Assembly (NCBI GenBank): GCA_009377645.1
Contig: WHTQ01000044.1
Span: 1 to 35,182, forward strand
Reading direction: 5' to 3'
DNA from: Micromonosporaceae bacterium
GTDB taxonomy: Bacteria; Actinomycetota; Actinomycetes; Mycobacteriales; Micromonosporaceae
Length of the DNA: 35,182 nt
Positions 1 through 7,354 of this stretch are shown here, piece by piece. The notes under the pieces were generated by a model, which saw only the letters and a program-made list of their open reading frames with translations, was not told where the DNA came from and did no database searches. Each line of letters begins with the position of its first letter. Within the stretch, counting starts at the first letter, position 1. Both the position numbers and the translations under genes were made by a program.

Positions 1-810
1 GCCCGCGGTCGCAACGCGGTGGTGCTCAGCTGCGCCGACGGAGTGCTGTTCGTCACCGAGAACGTCTCCACCGCGCTGCACAAGGTCAGCGAGATCTACG
101 ACCGGATCGGGTTCGCGGCGGTCGGCCGCTACAACGAGTTCGAGAACCTGCGCCGGGCCGGGGTGCGGATGGCCGACCTGAACGGCTACAGCTACGACCG
201 GCGGGACGTCACCGGCCGGGCGCTGGCCAACGCGTACGCGCAGACGCTCGGCGCCATCTTCACCGACCAGACCAAGCCGTTCGAGGTGGAGATCTGCGTC
301 GCCGAGGTGGGGGTGACCCCGCAGGCCGACGAGCTCTACCGGATCACGTACGACGGCTCGGTGGAGGACTACCCGTCCGGGGTGCTGGCGATGGGCGGCC
401 AGGCGGACCCGATCGTGGCCAACATCCGGGAGGACCACCGGCCGGACGAGCCGCTGGCCACCGCGCTGCGGCTGGCGGTGCGCGGGCTCAGCAGCATCGG
501 CGGGGAGGGCGGCGCGAACCGGACCGTCCCGACCAACCAGCTGGAGGTGGCGGTGCTGGAGCGCCGCCGCACCGGACGTACCTTCCGCCGGATCACCGGC
601 GCCGCGCTGGCCGCGCTGCTGGACCAGCCGGCCGCCCCGTCCGAACCGGCCCCGGTTGAGCCAGCCCCGGTTGAGCCGACCCCGGCTGAGCCGACCCCGG
701 CTGAGCCGACCCCGGTTGAGCCAGCCCGGGACGAGACGCCGCCGCCGGCGGAGGCCGGCCCGGACGAAGGCGAGGCTGCCGACGCCGGCCCGGAGCCGGG
801 GACCAGCTGA
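1..810 (+). CDS. prcA: Proteasome subunit alpha PrcA (5' end outside window)
   Basis: Alpha-ring subunit of the actinobacterial 20S proteasome, which gates entry of pupylated substrates into the degradation chamber. The frame is open from the first base, so the true start lies upstream; the GTG at 19 is internal. The text matches PrcA closely: the [20 protein letters not shown] segment, then [20 protein letters not shown], an [10 protein letters not shown] strand and FRRITGAAL near the end of the folded domain. After that comes a roughly 65-residue tail rich in Pro, Glu and Ala, ending PEPGTS, partly encoded by 15-bp tandem repeats. Such acidic low-complexity tails vary between species and are probably disordered. 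pafA follows after 81 bp, the usual order in Pup-proteasome clusters; prcB, pup and dop are expected upstream but cannot be seen. Confidence 0.96.
   Translation, partial: ARGRNAVVLSCADGVLFVTENVSTALHKVSEIYDRIGFAAVGRYNEFENLRRAGVRMADLNGYSYDRRDVTGRALANAYAQTLGAIFTDQTKPFEVEICVAEVGVTPQADELYRITYDGSVEDYPSGVLAMGGQADPIVANIREDHRPDEPLATALRLAVRGLSSIGGEGGANRTVPTNQLEVAVLERRRTGRTFRRITGAALAALLDQPAAPSEPAPVEPAPVEPTPAEPTPAEPTPVEPARDETPPPAEAGPDEGEAADAGPEPGTS
646..735 (+). repeat. 15-bp in-frame tandem repeats in the prcA tail
   Basis: Five near-identical 15-bp units (646-660, 661-675, 676-690, 691-705, 706-720) and a degenerate sixth (721-735) encode the pentapeptides [25 protein letters not shown] and PARDE. Units 676-690 and 691-705 are identical, which suggests recent slippage. 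The period keeps the frame, so copy-number change alters only tail length. Confidence 0.9.
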
Positions 811-878
811 CCGGACCGGCTCGGCCGGAAGTCGGGACCGGCCCGGCTGCGCGGGCGCGCGAGCCCGCCGGTTCGGGC

Positions 879-884
879 TAGTGT
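879..884 (+). promoter_or_regulatory. -10 hexamer of leaderless pafA
   Basis: TAGTGT ends 7 nt before the pafA ATG at 892. No Shine-Dalgarno sequence lies in between. This is the usual geometry of an actinobacterial leaderless start, where transcription begins at the A of ATG. No clear -35 is seen. Confidence 0.6.
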
Positions 885-891
885 CGTTGCT

Positions 892-2250
892 ATGGATCGG
901 CGCATCTTCGGCCTGGAGACCGAGTACGGGGTCACCTGCACCTACCGCGGGCAGCGGCGGCTGAGCCCGGACGAGGTCGCCCGCTACCTGTTCCGGCGGG
1001 TGGTCTCCTGGGGGCGTTCCAGCAACGTGTTCCTGCGCAACGGCGCCCGGCTCTACCTGGACGTCGGCTCCCACCCGGAGTATGCGACTCCGGAGTGCGA
1101 CTCGGTGCCCGACCTGGTGGCCCACGACCGGGCCGGGGAACGGATCCTGGAGGGGCTGCTGATCGATGCCGAGAAGCGGTTGCACGACGAGGGCATCGCC
1201 GGCGAGATCTACCTGTTCAAGAACAACACCGACTCGGCCGGCAACTCGTACGGCTGCCACGAGAACTATCTGGTCTCCCGGCACGGCGAGTTCGGGCGGC
1301 TGGCCGATGTCCTGATCCCGTTCCTGGTGACCCGGCAGCTGATCTGCGGCGCCGGCAAGGTGCTGCAGACCCCGCGCGGGGCGGTCTACTGCCTCTCCCA
1401 GCGGGCCGAGCACATCTGGGAAGGGGTTTCGTCGGCGACCACCCGGAGCCGGCCGATCATCAACACCCGGGACGAGCCGCACGCCGACGCCGAGCGGTAC
1501 CGCCGGCTGCACGTGATCGTCGGCGATTCGAACATGAACGAGGTCACTACCCTGCTAAAGGTTGGCGCGGCCGACATCGTGCTCCGGATGATCGAGACCG
1601 GGGTGGTGATGCGGGACCTGTCGCTGGAGAACCCGATCCGGGCCATCCGGGAGGTCTCGCACGACGTGACCGGGCGGCGGAAGGTGCGGTTGGCCAACGG
1701 CAAGGAGGCCAGCGCGCTGGAGATCCAGCAGGAGTACTTCGCGAAGGCCTCCGAGTTCGTCCAGCGGCGCGGCGGCGACCAGGTCAGCAAGCGGGTGGTG
1801 GACCTGTGGGGCCGGGTGCTGGAGGCGGTGGAGACTGGGGAGCTGGAGCCGGTGGCCCGGGAGGTGGACTGGGTGACCAAGCTGCGGCTGCTGGAGTCCT
1901 ACCAGCGCCGCAACGACCTGCCGCTGGCCCACCCGCGGGTGGCCCAGCTCGACTTGGCCTACCATGACCTGCGCCGCGGTCGCGGCCTGTACGGGCTGCT
2001 GGAGCGCCGCGGCGAGGTGGACCGGGTCGCCAGCGACCTGGAGATCTTCGAGGCCAAGGAGTCCCCGCCGCAGACCACCCGGGCCCGGCTGCGGGGCGAG
2101 TTCATCCGGCACGCCCAGGAGAAGCGGCGCGACTTCACCGTCGACTGGGTGCACCTCAAGCTCAATGACCAGGCGCAGCGTACCGTCCTGTGCAAGGATC
2201 CGTTCCGGTCCCACGACGAGCGGGTGGAGCGGCTGATCGCGAGCATGTGA
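892..2250 (+). CDS. pafA: Pup-protein ligase PafA
   Basis: ATP-dependent ligase that joins the C-terminal glutamate of Pup to lysines of target proteins, marking them for the proteasome. At 452 residues it is the usual family length. The N-terminal strand FGLETEYGV (residues 6-14) carries the glutamates expected to bind Mg-[19 protein letters not shown] (from residue 54) contains Asp57, the position of the catalytic base in the mycobacterial enzyme. The [18 protein letters not shown] and [14 protein letters not shown]-like blocks of the glutamine-synthetase-like fold are present, followed by a C-terminal domain ending in VERLIASM. Unlike the deamidase Dop, it lacks the long insertion loop. 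The start is the ATG with a leaderless-type -10. The stop codon lies in a small tandem duplication. Confidence 0.98.
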   Translation: MDRRIFGLETEYGVTCTYRGQRRLSPDEVARYLFRRVVSWGRSSNVFLRNGARLYLDVGSHPEYATPECDSVPDLVAHDRAGERILEGLLIDAEKRLHDEGIAGEIYLFKNNTDSAGNSYGCHENYLVSRHGEFGRLADVLIPFLVTRQLICGAGKVLQTPRGAVYCLSQRAEHIWEGVSSATTRSRPIINTRDEPHADAERYRRLHVIVGDSNMNEVTTLLKVGAADIVLRMIETGVVMRDLSLENPIRAIREVSHDVTGRRKVRLANGKEASALEIQQEYFAKASEFVQRRGGDQVSKRVVDLWGRVLEAVETGELEPVAREVDWVTKLRLLESYQRRNDLPLAHPRVAQLDLAYHDLRRGRGLYGLLERRGEVDRVASDLEIFEAKESPPQTTRARLRGEFIRHAQEKRRDFTVDWVHLKLNDQAQRTVLCKDPFRSHDERVERLIASM

Positions 2251-2267
2251 CCTGCGAGCATGTGACC
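2239..2267 (+). repeat. Tandem duplication across the pafA stop codon
   Basis: GCGAGCATGTGACC occurs at 2239-2252 and again at 2254-2267, separated by one T. The first copy holds the end of pafA (AGC ATG TGA) and the second repeats the same codons just downstream. Confidence 0.85.
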
Positions 2268-2277
2268 GGAGGCACCG

Positions 2278-2487
2278 ATGCCCCATCCCGACCCGGGCCA
2301 CCGCGAGCCGGGCCACCCGGACACGTTCCTGCCGGCCCGGCGGGGCTGGCTGGAGCGGCGCCGCGACAAGATCGCCGAGGAGATCGCCCGGAACCGCCGT
2401 GGGGAGTACAAGGTCCCCACCTGGGTGCTCGCCACCATCCTGGTCGCGTTCGTGGCCGCCTGGGCCGCGTTGATCATCTTCGCCTGA
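2278..2487 (+). CDS. Small single-span membrane protein downstream of pafA
   Basis: A 69-residue protein of unknown function. The first half is hydrophilic and basic (WLERRRDKIAEEIARNR), followed by a hydrophobic segment at about residues 47-68 (VLATILVAFVAAWAALIIF) that reaches almost to the C-terminus. It would therefore be tail-anchored, with the charged part in the cytosol. GGAGG at 2268-2272 lies 5 nt before the ATG, a strong ribosome site that is unlike the leaderless neighbours. The gene starts 27 bp after pafA and is probably cotranscribed with it, which hints at a link with the Pup-proteasome system; no domain shows a function. It is convergent with the DUF3866 gene, 12 bp away. Confidence 0.75.
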   Translation: MPHPDPGHREPGHPDTFLPARRGWLERRRDKIAEEIARNRRGEYKVPTWVLATILVAFVAAWAALIIFA

Positions 2488-2499
2488 CCGGGGCGACCG

Positions 2500-3621
2500 T
2501 CACAGCAGCGCCGCGGCGTGCCGGCCAGCGGCTGCGTTGGCCAGGAAGTACGGGTGGTCGGCGTCGAGCCCGCGCCCCATGCTGGACAGGGTGGCCGGGC
2601 TGGCCCGCAGGGCCGCGTCGAGTCCCTCGGTGGCCACCGTGACCAGCCGGTGCCGGTCCGGGAGCCGGCCCAGGGCGGCGGCCACCTCAGCCGCCAGCTC
2701 CGGGGGCAGGTCGTCGGCCAGCCGGTCCGGCACCACCAGGTCGGCACCGGCCAGCGCCACCCGGCCGTACCCGGTGAGGCTGTGGTGCGACACCCCCCGG
2801 TGCCGCGGCCGCGGGTCGGCGGCCGAGATCCGTAGCGCGCCGACCGGCCGGCCGCCCAGCACCGCGGCGGCGTTGATCGCCTCGCCGGTCGCCACCCCGG
2901 AGAACCCCCAGCGGGTGCCGGTGCCCAGGTTGCCCGGACCCTGGGTCACCACCGCCAGGTCGGCGTGCAGCACGTGGCGGGCCGCCAGCAGTCCGGTGTG
3001 GAGGCTGACCGCCTCCAGGTCGCCGCCGAACGCCTGGCCGACCGTGACCACCCCGGCGAGGGCGTCGGCCAGCGCGTCCAGGGTCCGCGAGAAGGCCGCC
3101 GGCAGGGCCCCGCCGTCGGTCATCAGGTACGCCACCCGGGCCGCCGGCGCGTCGGCGTGTGCCCCGGCCAGGATCGCCGGCAGGGCCGAGTGCAGGTCGG
3201 CGGTGACCACCGGCAGCCCGGCCAGGTCGTCGGCGTCGGCCAGGACCGGGTGGTGCGGCGAGTCCGGCTCGTCCACCCCGGCCACGACCGTCTGCAGTGG
3301 AGTGTAGCGGGCCTTCACCAGGTGCCCGTACCGGCCGTGGCCGCCGGCCGGGTCCGCAGGCAGCCGGTCCGGCAGCGCCACCACCAACGCGTACCCACCG
3401 GTGCCCAGGCCCAGCGCCAGCGCGCTGGCGTTCAGCAGCACCCGGTCACCGGGGCGTGGGGTGCCGACCAGCGCCGGGTACGCGAGCGCCGGCAGCTCGG
3501 CCGGGCCGCCGCCCGGGTCCCGATCGACCGCCACCGTCAGTTCGACCGCGCCGCGCCACGATCGCACCACGGCGCGTACCGTCCCGGCCCGCCACCAGAT
3601 CCCCGTCCGAGTCGATGTCAC
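2500..3621 (-). CDS. DUF3866 family protein
   Basis: A DUF3866 protein of about 373 residues. The function is unknown, but actinobacterial genomes often carry it near proteasome and pafBC genes. Recognisable parts are the N-terminal small beta domain (GTVRAVVRSWRGAVELTV, then PRPGDRVLLNASALALGLGTGGYA), HLVKARYTPLQT, and a glycine-rich second half (VVTQGPGNLGTGTRWGFSG, SHHSLTGYG). The frame extends to a GTG at 3654, but the GTG at 3621 is preferred: TACCGT lies exactly 7 nt upstream of it on the minus strand, and the family's usual first words (WWRAGTV) follow within ten residues. It is divergent from pafB, with 65 bp between the chosen starts, and convergent with the small membrane gene. Confidence 0.85.
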   Translation of the reverse strand: MTSTRTGIWWRAGTVRAVVRSWRGAVELTVAVDRDPGGGPAELPALAYPALVGTPRPGDRVLLNASALALGLGTGGYALVVALPDRLPADPAGGHGRYGHLVKARYTPLQTVVAGVDEPDSPHHPVLADADDLAGLPVVTADLHSALPAILAGAHADAPAARVAYLMTDGGALPAAFSRTLDALADALAGVVTVGQAFGGDLEAVSLHTGLLAARHVLHADLAVVTQGPGNLGTGTRWGFSGVATGEAINAAAVLGGRPVGALRISAADPRPRHRGVSHHSLTGYGRVALAGADLVVPDRLADDLPPELAAEVAAALGRLPDRHRLVTVATEGLDAALRASPATLSSMGRGLDADHPYFLANAAAGRHAAALL

Positions 3622-3628
3622 CCGGTTG

Positions 3629-3634
3629 ACGGTA
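3629..3634 (-). promoter_or_regulatory. -10 hexamer of the leaderless DUF3866 gene
   Basis: TACCGT on the minus strand, 7 nt before the GTG at 3621. It mirrors the pafB promoter, which uses the same hexamer and the same spacing. Confidence 0.55.
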
Positions 3635-3673
3635 GGTTGCGTGGCGGGACGCACACACGTACGGTGTCGGTGC

Positions 3674-3679
3674 TACCGT
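3674..3679 (+). promoter_or_regulatory. -10 hexamer of leaderless pafB
   Basis: TACCGT ends 7 nt before the pafB GTG at 3687. One base upstream is TGTCGGTG (3665-3672), which equals the core TGTCRGTG of PafBC-controlled damage promoters. In those promoters, however, the core stands 8 nt from the -10, not 1. Confidence 0.55.
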
Positions 3680-3686
3680 CTGGGGA

Positions 3687-4730
3687 GTGTCCCGCGCGCG
3701 CACCGAACGCCTGGTCAACCTGGTGATCTGCCTGCTGGCGACGCGGCGCTTCCTGACCGCGGCGCAGATCGCCGCGACCGTGGCCGGGTATGAGCACGAC
3801 CCGGACGACCCGCGGGCGCACGAGGCGTTCCAGCGCAAGTTCGAGCGAGACAAGGCCGAGCTGCGCTCGCTGTCGGTGCCGCTGGAGACCGGCACCGACA
3901 GCGTCTTCGACACCGAGCCCGGTTACCGGATCACCCGCCGGGCGTACGCGCTGCCGGACATCCGGCTGGCGCCGGACGAGGCGGCGGTGGTCGGCCTGGC
4001 GGCCCGGCTGTGGCAGCACGCCGGCCTGGCCGCGGCGGCCTCCTCCGGGCTGAGCAAGCTGCGCGCCGCCGGCGTGGATGTGGACCCGCACGCCACCCTC
4101 GGGGTGGAGCCGGTGGTGGCGGTGGACCCGGCGTTCGCGCCGCTGGCCGCGGCCGCCCGGGAGCGGCGGGTGGTCCGGTTCGACTACCGGGTGCCGGAGC
4201 GGGACAGTGCGAGCACCCGCCGGCTGCAGCCGTGGGGGGTGGTCTGCTGGCGCACCCGGTGGTATGTGGTCGGCCACGACCTGGACCGGGACGACACCCG
4301 CTGCTTCCGGCTCTCCCGGCTGGTCGGGTCGGTGACCACCACCGGTCCGGCCGGCGCGTTCACCCCGCCGGCCGAAGTCGACCTGATCAGCCACGTGGCC
4401 CACTCGTGGGGCCCGGTCGAGCGGCACGGCCGGGCGAGGGTGCTGGTGCGCCCCGGGTACGCGGACGGAGTCCGCCGGTGGGCCGAACTGGTGGACCCCG
4501 AGCCGGAGGGGGACGTGGCGGTGCTCGCGTACCACTGCGCCGAGGAGCTGGCCCACTGGCTGGTCGGCTACGGCGCGGACGTGCGGGTGCTCGACCCGCC
4601 GGAGGTCCGCGACCCGGTGATCACCCGGCTCAAGGAGATCGCCGCGAACGCGGAGGCGCCGTCCGGCCCGGGCGGTCCGGCCGTGCCTGCAACCCCGGCA
4701 GGCCCGGCAGCCCCGGGGGCCGTCCGGTGA
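3687..4730 (+). CDS. pafB: WYL-domain transcriptional regulator PafB
   Basis: One half of the PafBC activator, which drives the RecA/LexA-independent DNA-damage response in actinobacteria. The N-terminal winged helix is seen as RTERLVNLVICLLATRRFLTA, followed by an FERDKAELRSL helix and GYRITRRAYALPDIRL. The WYL domain follows (RRLQPWGVVCWRTRWYVVGHDLDRDDTRCFRLSRL, about residues 174-210). The WYL domain is the sensory part and in this system is thought to respond to single-stranded DNA. A Pro/Ala-rich tail closes the 347-residue protein. The start is GTG with a leaderless -10. Its stop overlaps the pafC start by 4 bp (GTGA), so translation is probably coupled, as fits a heterodimer. Confidence 0.95.
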   Translation: MSRARTERLVNLVICLLATRRFLTAAQIAATVAGYEHDPDDPRAHEAFQRKFERDKAELRSLSVPLETGTDSVFDTEPGYRITRRAYALPDIRLAPDEAAVVGLAARLWQHAGLAAAASSGLSKLRAAGVDVDPHATLGVEPVVAVDPAFAPLAAAARERRVVRFDYRVPERDSASTRRLQPWGVVCWRTRWYVVGHDLDRDDTRCFRLSRLVGSVTTTGPAGAFTPPAEVDLISHVAHSWGPVERHGRARVLVRPGYADGVRRWAELVDPEPEGDVAVLAYHCAEELAHWLVGYGADVRVLDPPEVRDPVITRLKEIAANAEAPSGPGGPAVPATPAGPAAPGAVR

Positions 4731-5728
4731 CCGGACGCCCGCCGGGCACCGCGGCCACCGGGTGGCTGGCCCGGCTGCTGAACCTCGTTCCCTACCTGCA
4801 CGCCCGACCCGGGATGCGGGTCGCCGACGCCGCCGCCGACCTCGGCGTCAGCGAGCAGCAGCTGCGCGACGACCTGGAGCTGCTGTGGGTGTGTGGACTG
4901 CCCGGCTACGGCCCGGGAGACCTGATCGACATGGCCTTCGACGGGGACCGGGTCACCATCACCTACGACGCCGGCATCGACCGGCCGCTGCGGCTGACCC
5001 CGGACGAGGCGCTGGCGCTGGTGGTGGCGCTACGGATGCTGGCCGAGACGCCGGGGGTGGCCGACCGGGGGGCGATCGACCGGGCGCTGGACAAGATCGA
5101 GACGGCGGCCGGGGAGCCGGCGCCGGTGGCGGTCCGGCTGCCGGTCGGCGCCGACCGGCAGCCGGACCGGCTCAGCCAGCTGCGCGACGCGGTCGCCCAG
5201 CAACGGGCGCTGGAGATCACCTACTACTCCGCCACCCGGGACCGCACCACCGACCGGGTGGTCGACCCGATGCGGATGGTGATGGTGGGCGGGCACAGCT
5301 ACCTGGAGGCGTGGTGCCGTAGGGCCCGCCAGGTGCGCCGGTTCCGGGTCGACCGGATCGACGCGCTGGTGGTGCGGGACGAGCCGGCCGCCCTGCCGCC
5401 GCAGGCCCGCCCGGCCCCGATCGTGAACGGGATCTTCCAACCCAGTCAGGAGCTCCCGCTGGTGACCCTGCGCGTCGGCCGCGGTGCCCGCTGGATCGCC
5501 GAGTACTACCCGTGCGAGCGGGTCGACGAGTCCCGCGACGGCTGGCTGGTCTCGCTGCGGGTCACCGACCTGGCGTGGGCGCGGCGGCTGGTGCTCGGGC
5601 TGGGGCCGGAGGTCGAGGTGCTGGCCCCGCCGGCGCTGGTCGAGGCGGTCCGGAGGCACGCGGCGGCGGCGCTGGAGGCGTACGCCACGCCCACCGGCCT
5701 GGCCGCCCCGCCCAGCGTCGGCGACTAG
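4727..5728 (+). CDS. pafC: WYL-domain transcriptional regulator PafC
   Basis: Partner of PafB, 333 residues. The N-terminal winged helix is seen as WLARLLNLVPYLHARPGMRVADAAADLGVSEQQLRDDL, then a middle segment (LRLTPDEALALVVALRML) and a WYL domain (about residues 165-220: EITYYSATRDRTTDRVVDPMRM, SYLEAWCRRARQVRRFRVDRI) and a C-terminal WCX region (WIAEYYPCERV...GWLVSLRV). The GTG start overlaps the pafB stop (GTGA). PafB and PafC act together to direct RNA polymerase to damage promoters. The stop codon TAG (5726-5728) is also the first half of a -10 hexamer for the next small gene. Confidence 0.95.
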   Translation: MTGRPPGTAATGWLARLLNLVPYLHARPGMRVADAAADLGVSEQQLRDDLELLWVCGLPGYGPGDLIDMAFDGDRVTITYDAGIDRPLRLTPDEALALVVALRMLAETPGVADRGAIDRALDKIETAAGEPAPVAVRLPVGADRQPDRLSQLRDAVAQQRALEITYYSATRDRTTDRVVDPMRMVMVGGHSYLEAWCRRARQVRRFRVDRIDALVVRDEPAALPPQARPAPIVNGIFQPSQELPLVTLRVGRGARWIAEYYPCERVDESRDGWLVSLRVTDLAWARRLVLGLGPEVEVLAPPALVEAVRRHAAAALEAYATPTGLAAPPSVGD

Positions 5729-5731
5729 GCT
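5726..5731 (+). promoter_or_regulatory. -10 hexamer overlapping the pafC stop codon
   Basis: TAGGCT, whose TAG is the pafC stop, ends 6 nt before the GTG at 5738. No Shine-Dalgarno sequence is present. Confidence 0.45.
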
Positions 5732-5737
5732 CGCGTT

Positions 5738-5968
5738 GTGTGGTGGTGGATCGCCGGCGCGGTGGTGCTGGTCTCGCTGCTGGTGCTGGCAGTGGTGGCG
5801 GTGGGGCTGCGGCGGCGGCTGGCCGAGCTGGACCGGGTGGCCGCCCTGGCGCAGGAGCGGGCCGCCCGGGCGCAGGACCTGCGGGCCGCCGCCGACCGGG
5901 TCCAGGCCACCCTGGCCGGGGTCAACCAGCGGATGGCCACCATGGCGCGGCGGCGGGGCGCTGGCTGA
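5738..5968 (+). CDS. Small membrane-anchored coiled-coil protein
   Basis: A 76-residue protein of unknown function. It opens with three tryptophans and a transmembrane helix (IAGAVVLVSLLVLAVVAVGL, about residues 5-24), then a basic stop-transfer RRRL and a long Ala/Arg/Glu/Gln-rich helix with heptad-like spacing (LAELDRVAALAQERAARAQDLRAAADRVQATLAGVNQRMATM), and it ends in an RRR tail. The shape, one short anchor plus a cytoplasmic coiled coil, recalls division- or envelope-associated actinobacterial proteins, but no family is recognised. It lies between pafC and tatA, 98 bp before tatA. The GTG start is supported by the -10 hexamer that overlaps the pafC stop. Confidence 0.65.
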   Translation: MWWWIAGAVVLVSLLVLAVVAVGLRRRLAELDRVAALAQERAARAQDLRAAADRVQATLAGVNQRMATMARRRGAG

Positions 5969-6018
5969 GATCAACAAGCCCGCGGGTACGCGGGTATGGC
6001 GCATCCCGGTCAGCCACG

Positions 6019-6024
6019 TACGAT
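6019..6024 (+). promoter_or_regulatory. Candidate -10 for tatAC
   Basis: TACGAT lies about 43 nt before the tatA start. Transcription from it would give a leader of roughly 35 nt that includes the AGGGGGG ribosome site at 6055-6061. Confidence 0.4.
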
Positions 6025-6066
6025 GGTGGCGTCACCTGAAACCGATCGATCACCAGGGGGGTGTCC

Positions 6067-6357
6067 ATGGGCGCGTTGAGGCCGTGGCACATCATCGTGC
6101 TCGTGGCGGTCCTGGTCCTCCTGTTCGGCGCCAAGCGGTTGCCCGGTGCCGCCCGCTCCCTGGGCCGGTCTATGCGGATCATGAAGGCCGAGACCAAGGG
6201 GCTGGTCGACGAGCCGGAACCGGACGACCTGGACGAGAAGGCCGACGCGCAGGCGGGTCGCCGGCCGCTGGACAAGGACCAGGACGCCCCGGCCGCCGGC
6301 GAGGTGGTCGACCCGCCGGAGCGTCCGCGCAAGCGCCGCGACCGCCGCGACGCCTGA
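6067..6357 (+). CDS. tatA: Twin-arginine translocase subunit TatA
   Basis: Pore-forming subunit of the Tat pathway, which exports folded proteins. It has a short N-terminal membrane helix ([14 protein letters not shown], about residues 8-21), the [21 protein letters not shown] hinge and amphipathic helix typical of actinobacterial TatA, and a charged tail ending in RKRRDRRDA. It has 96 residues. The ATG at 6067 is chosen over the in-frame GTG at 6061 because AGGGGGG at 6055-6061 stands at a proper distance from it and because family members begin MGALRPWH-like. tatC follows 15 bp downstream; no tatB lies here. Confidence 0.93.
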   Translation: MGALRPWHIIVLVAVLVLLFGAKRLPGAARSLGRSMRIMKAETKGLVDEPEPDDLDEKADAQAGRRPLDKDQDAPAAGEVVDPPERPRKRRDRRDA

Positions 6358-6372
6358 CCAGGCGGCGCAGCC

Positions 6373-7347
6373 GTGAGCGCAGGCGACGGCCTCGACCGGC
6401 GGCGTAGCCCGCTGTCGCTGGCCCGCCGGCTGCTGCCCGGGCGGCGGGGTCCGAGCCAGTTCGCCCGCGCCGCCGACGGCTCGATGAACCTGGTCGAGCA
6501 CCTGCTGGAGCTGCGCAGCCGGCTGTTCAAGGCCACCATCGCGGTCACCGTCGGCCTGGTCGTCGGCTACTTCGTCGCTGACCCGGTGTTCGCGTTGCTG
6601 GAGCGCCCGTACTGCAAGGTCAACAACCTCCCGAGCGGAGAGTGCCAGTTCACCTGGCTGGCCCCCACCGACCCGTTCCTGCAGAAGCTGAAGATCGCGC
6701 TGTGGGTCGGGCTGATCATCGCGGCCCCGTTCTGGCTGTACCAGGTCTGGGCGTTCGTGGCCCCGGGACTGCACCGTCGGGAGCGCCGCTGGGCGTACGG
6801 GTTCGGTGGGCTCGCCGTCCCGCTGTTCGTCGCCGGGGCGGTGCTGGCCTACTTCGTGGTCGACCGGGGGCTGCACTTCCTGCTCGAGGCGGGCCTCACC
6901 GAGGGCGCCACGCAGCTGGAGGCCACCCGATATGTCTCGTTCATCACTCTGCTGATCCTGGTGTTCGGGTTGTCGTTCCAGTTCCCGGTGCTGCTGTTGC
7001 TGCTCAACTTCAGCGGGATGGTCAGCGCCCGGAAGCTGCTCAGCTCGTGGCGGGTGGTGGTGTTCGTCTGCTTCGCGTTCGCGGCGATCTTCACTCCCGA
7101 CCCGGGGCCGTTCGGGATGGTCCTGCTGGCGTCCTGCCTGAGCCTGCTCTACTTCGCGGCGGTGGGCGTGGCGTTCCTGCACGACCGGCGCAAGGCCAGG
7201 CACGAGGAGTTCGCCGACCTGCCGGACGACCAGATCTCGGGGTTGGACGAGGACCTCGAGCCGGTGACCGCCGGTGAGCCGGTCGAGCCGGCCGGCACGG
7301 TCGACGCGCCGACCCCGCTGGACCGCCGCTACGACGACATCACCTGA
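6373..7347 (+). CDS. tatC: Sec-independent protein translocase TatC
   Basis: Core Tat subunit that recognises twin-arginine signal peptides. Six membrane helices are visible, preceded by MNLVEHLLELRSRLFKA, the conserved cytoplasmic entry region, at residues 38-54. Later blocks are TDPFLQKLKIALWVGLI, PFWLYQVWAFVAPGLHRRERR, FGLSFQFPVLLLLL and FAAIFTPDPGPF, all typical TatC signatures. The C-terminal tail after FLHDRRKAR is acidic. The GTG at 6373 is taken as the start; an ATG at 6484 directly before the core domain is possible but would remove a basic N-terminal extension common in actinobacteria. Probably cotranscribed with tatA. It ends 7 bp from the convergent thioredoxin-like gene. Confidence 0.94.
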   Translation: MSAGDGLDRRRSPLSLARRLLPGRRGPSQFARAADGSMNLVEHLLELRSRLFKATIAVTVGLVVGYFVADPVFALLERPYCKVNNLPSGECQFTWLAPTDPFLQKLKIALWVGLIIAAPFWLYQVWAFVAPGLHRRERRWAYGFGGLAVPLFVAGAVLAYFVVDRGLHFLLEAGLTEGATQLEATRYVSFITLLILVFGLSFQFPVLLLLLNFSGMVSARKLLSSWRVVVFVCFAFAAIFTPDPGPFGMVLLASCLSLLYFAAVGVAFLHDRRKARHEEFADLPDDQISGLDEDLEPVTAGEPVEPAGTVDAPTPLDRRYDDIT

Positions 7348-7354
7348 TCAGAGC

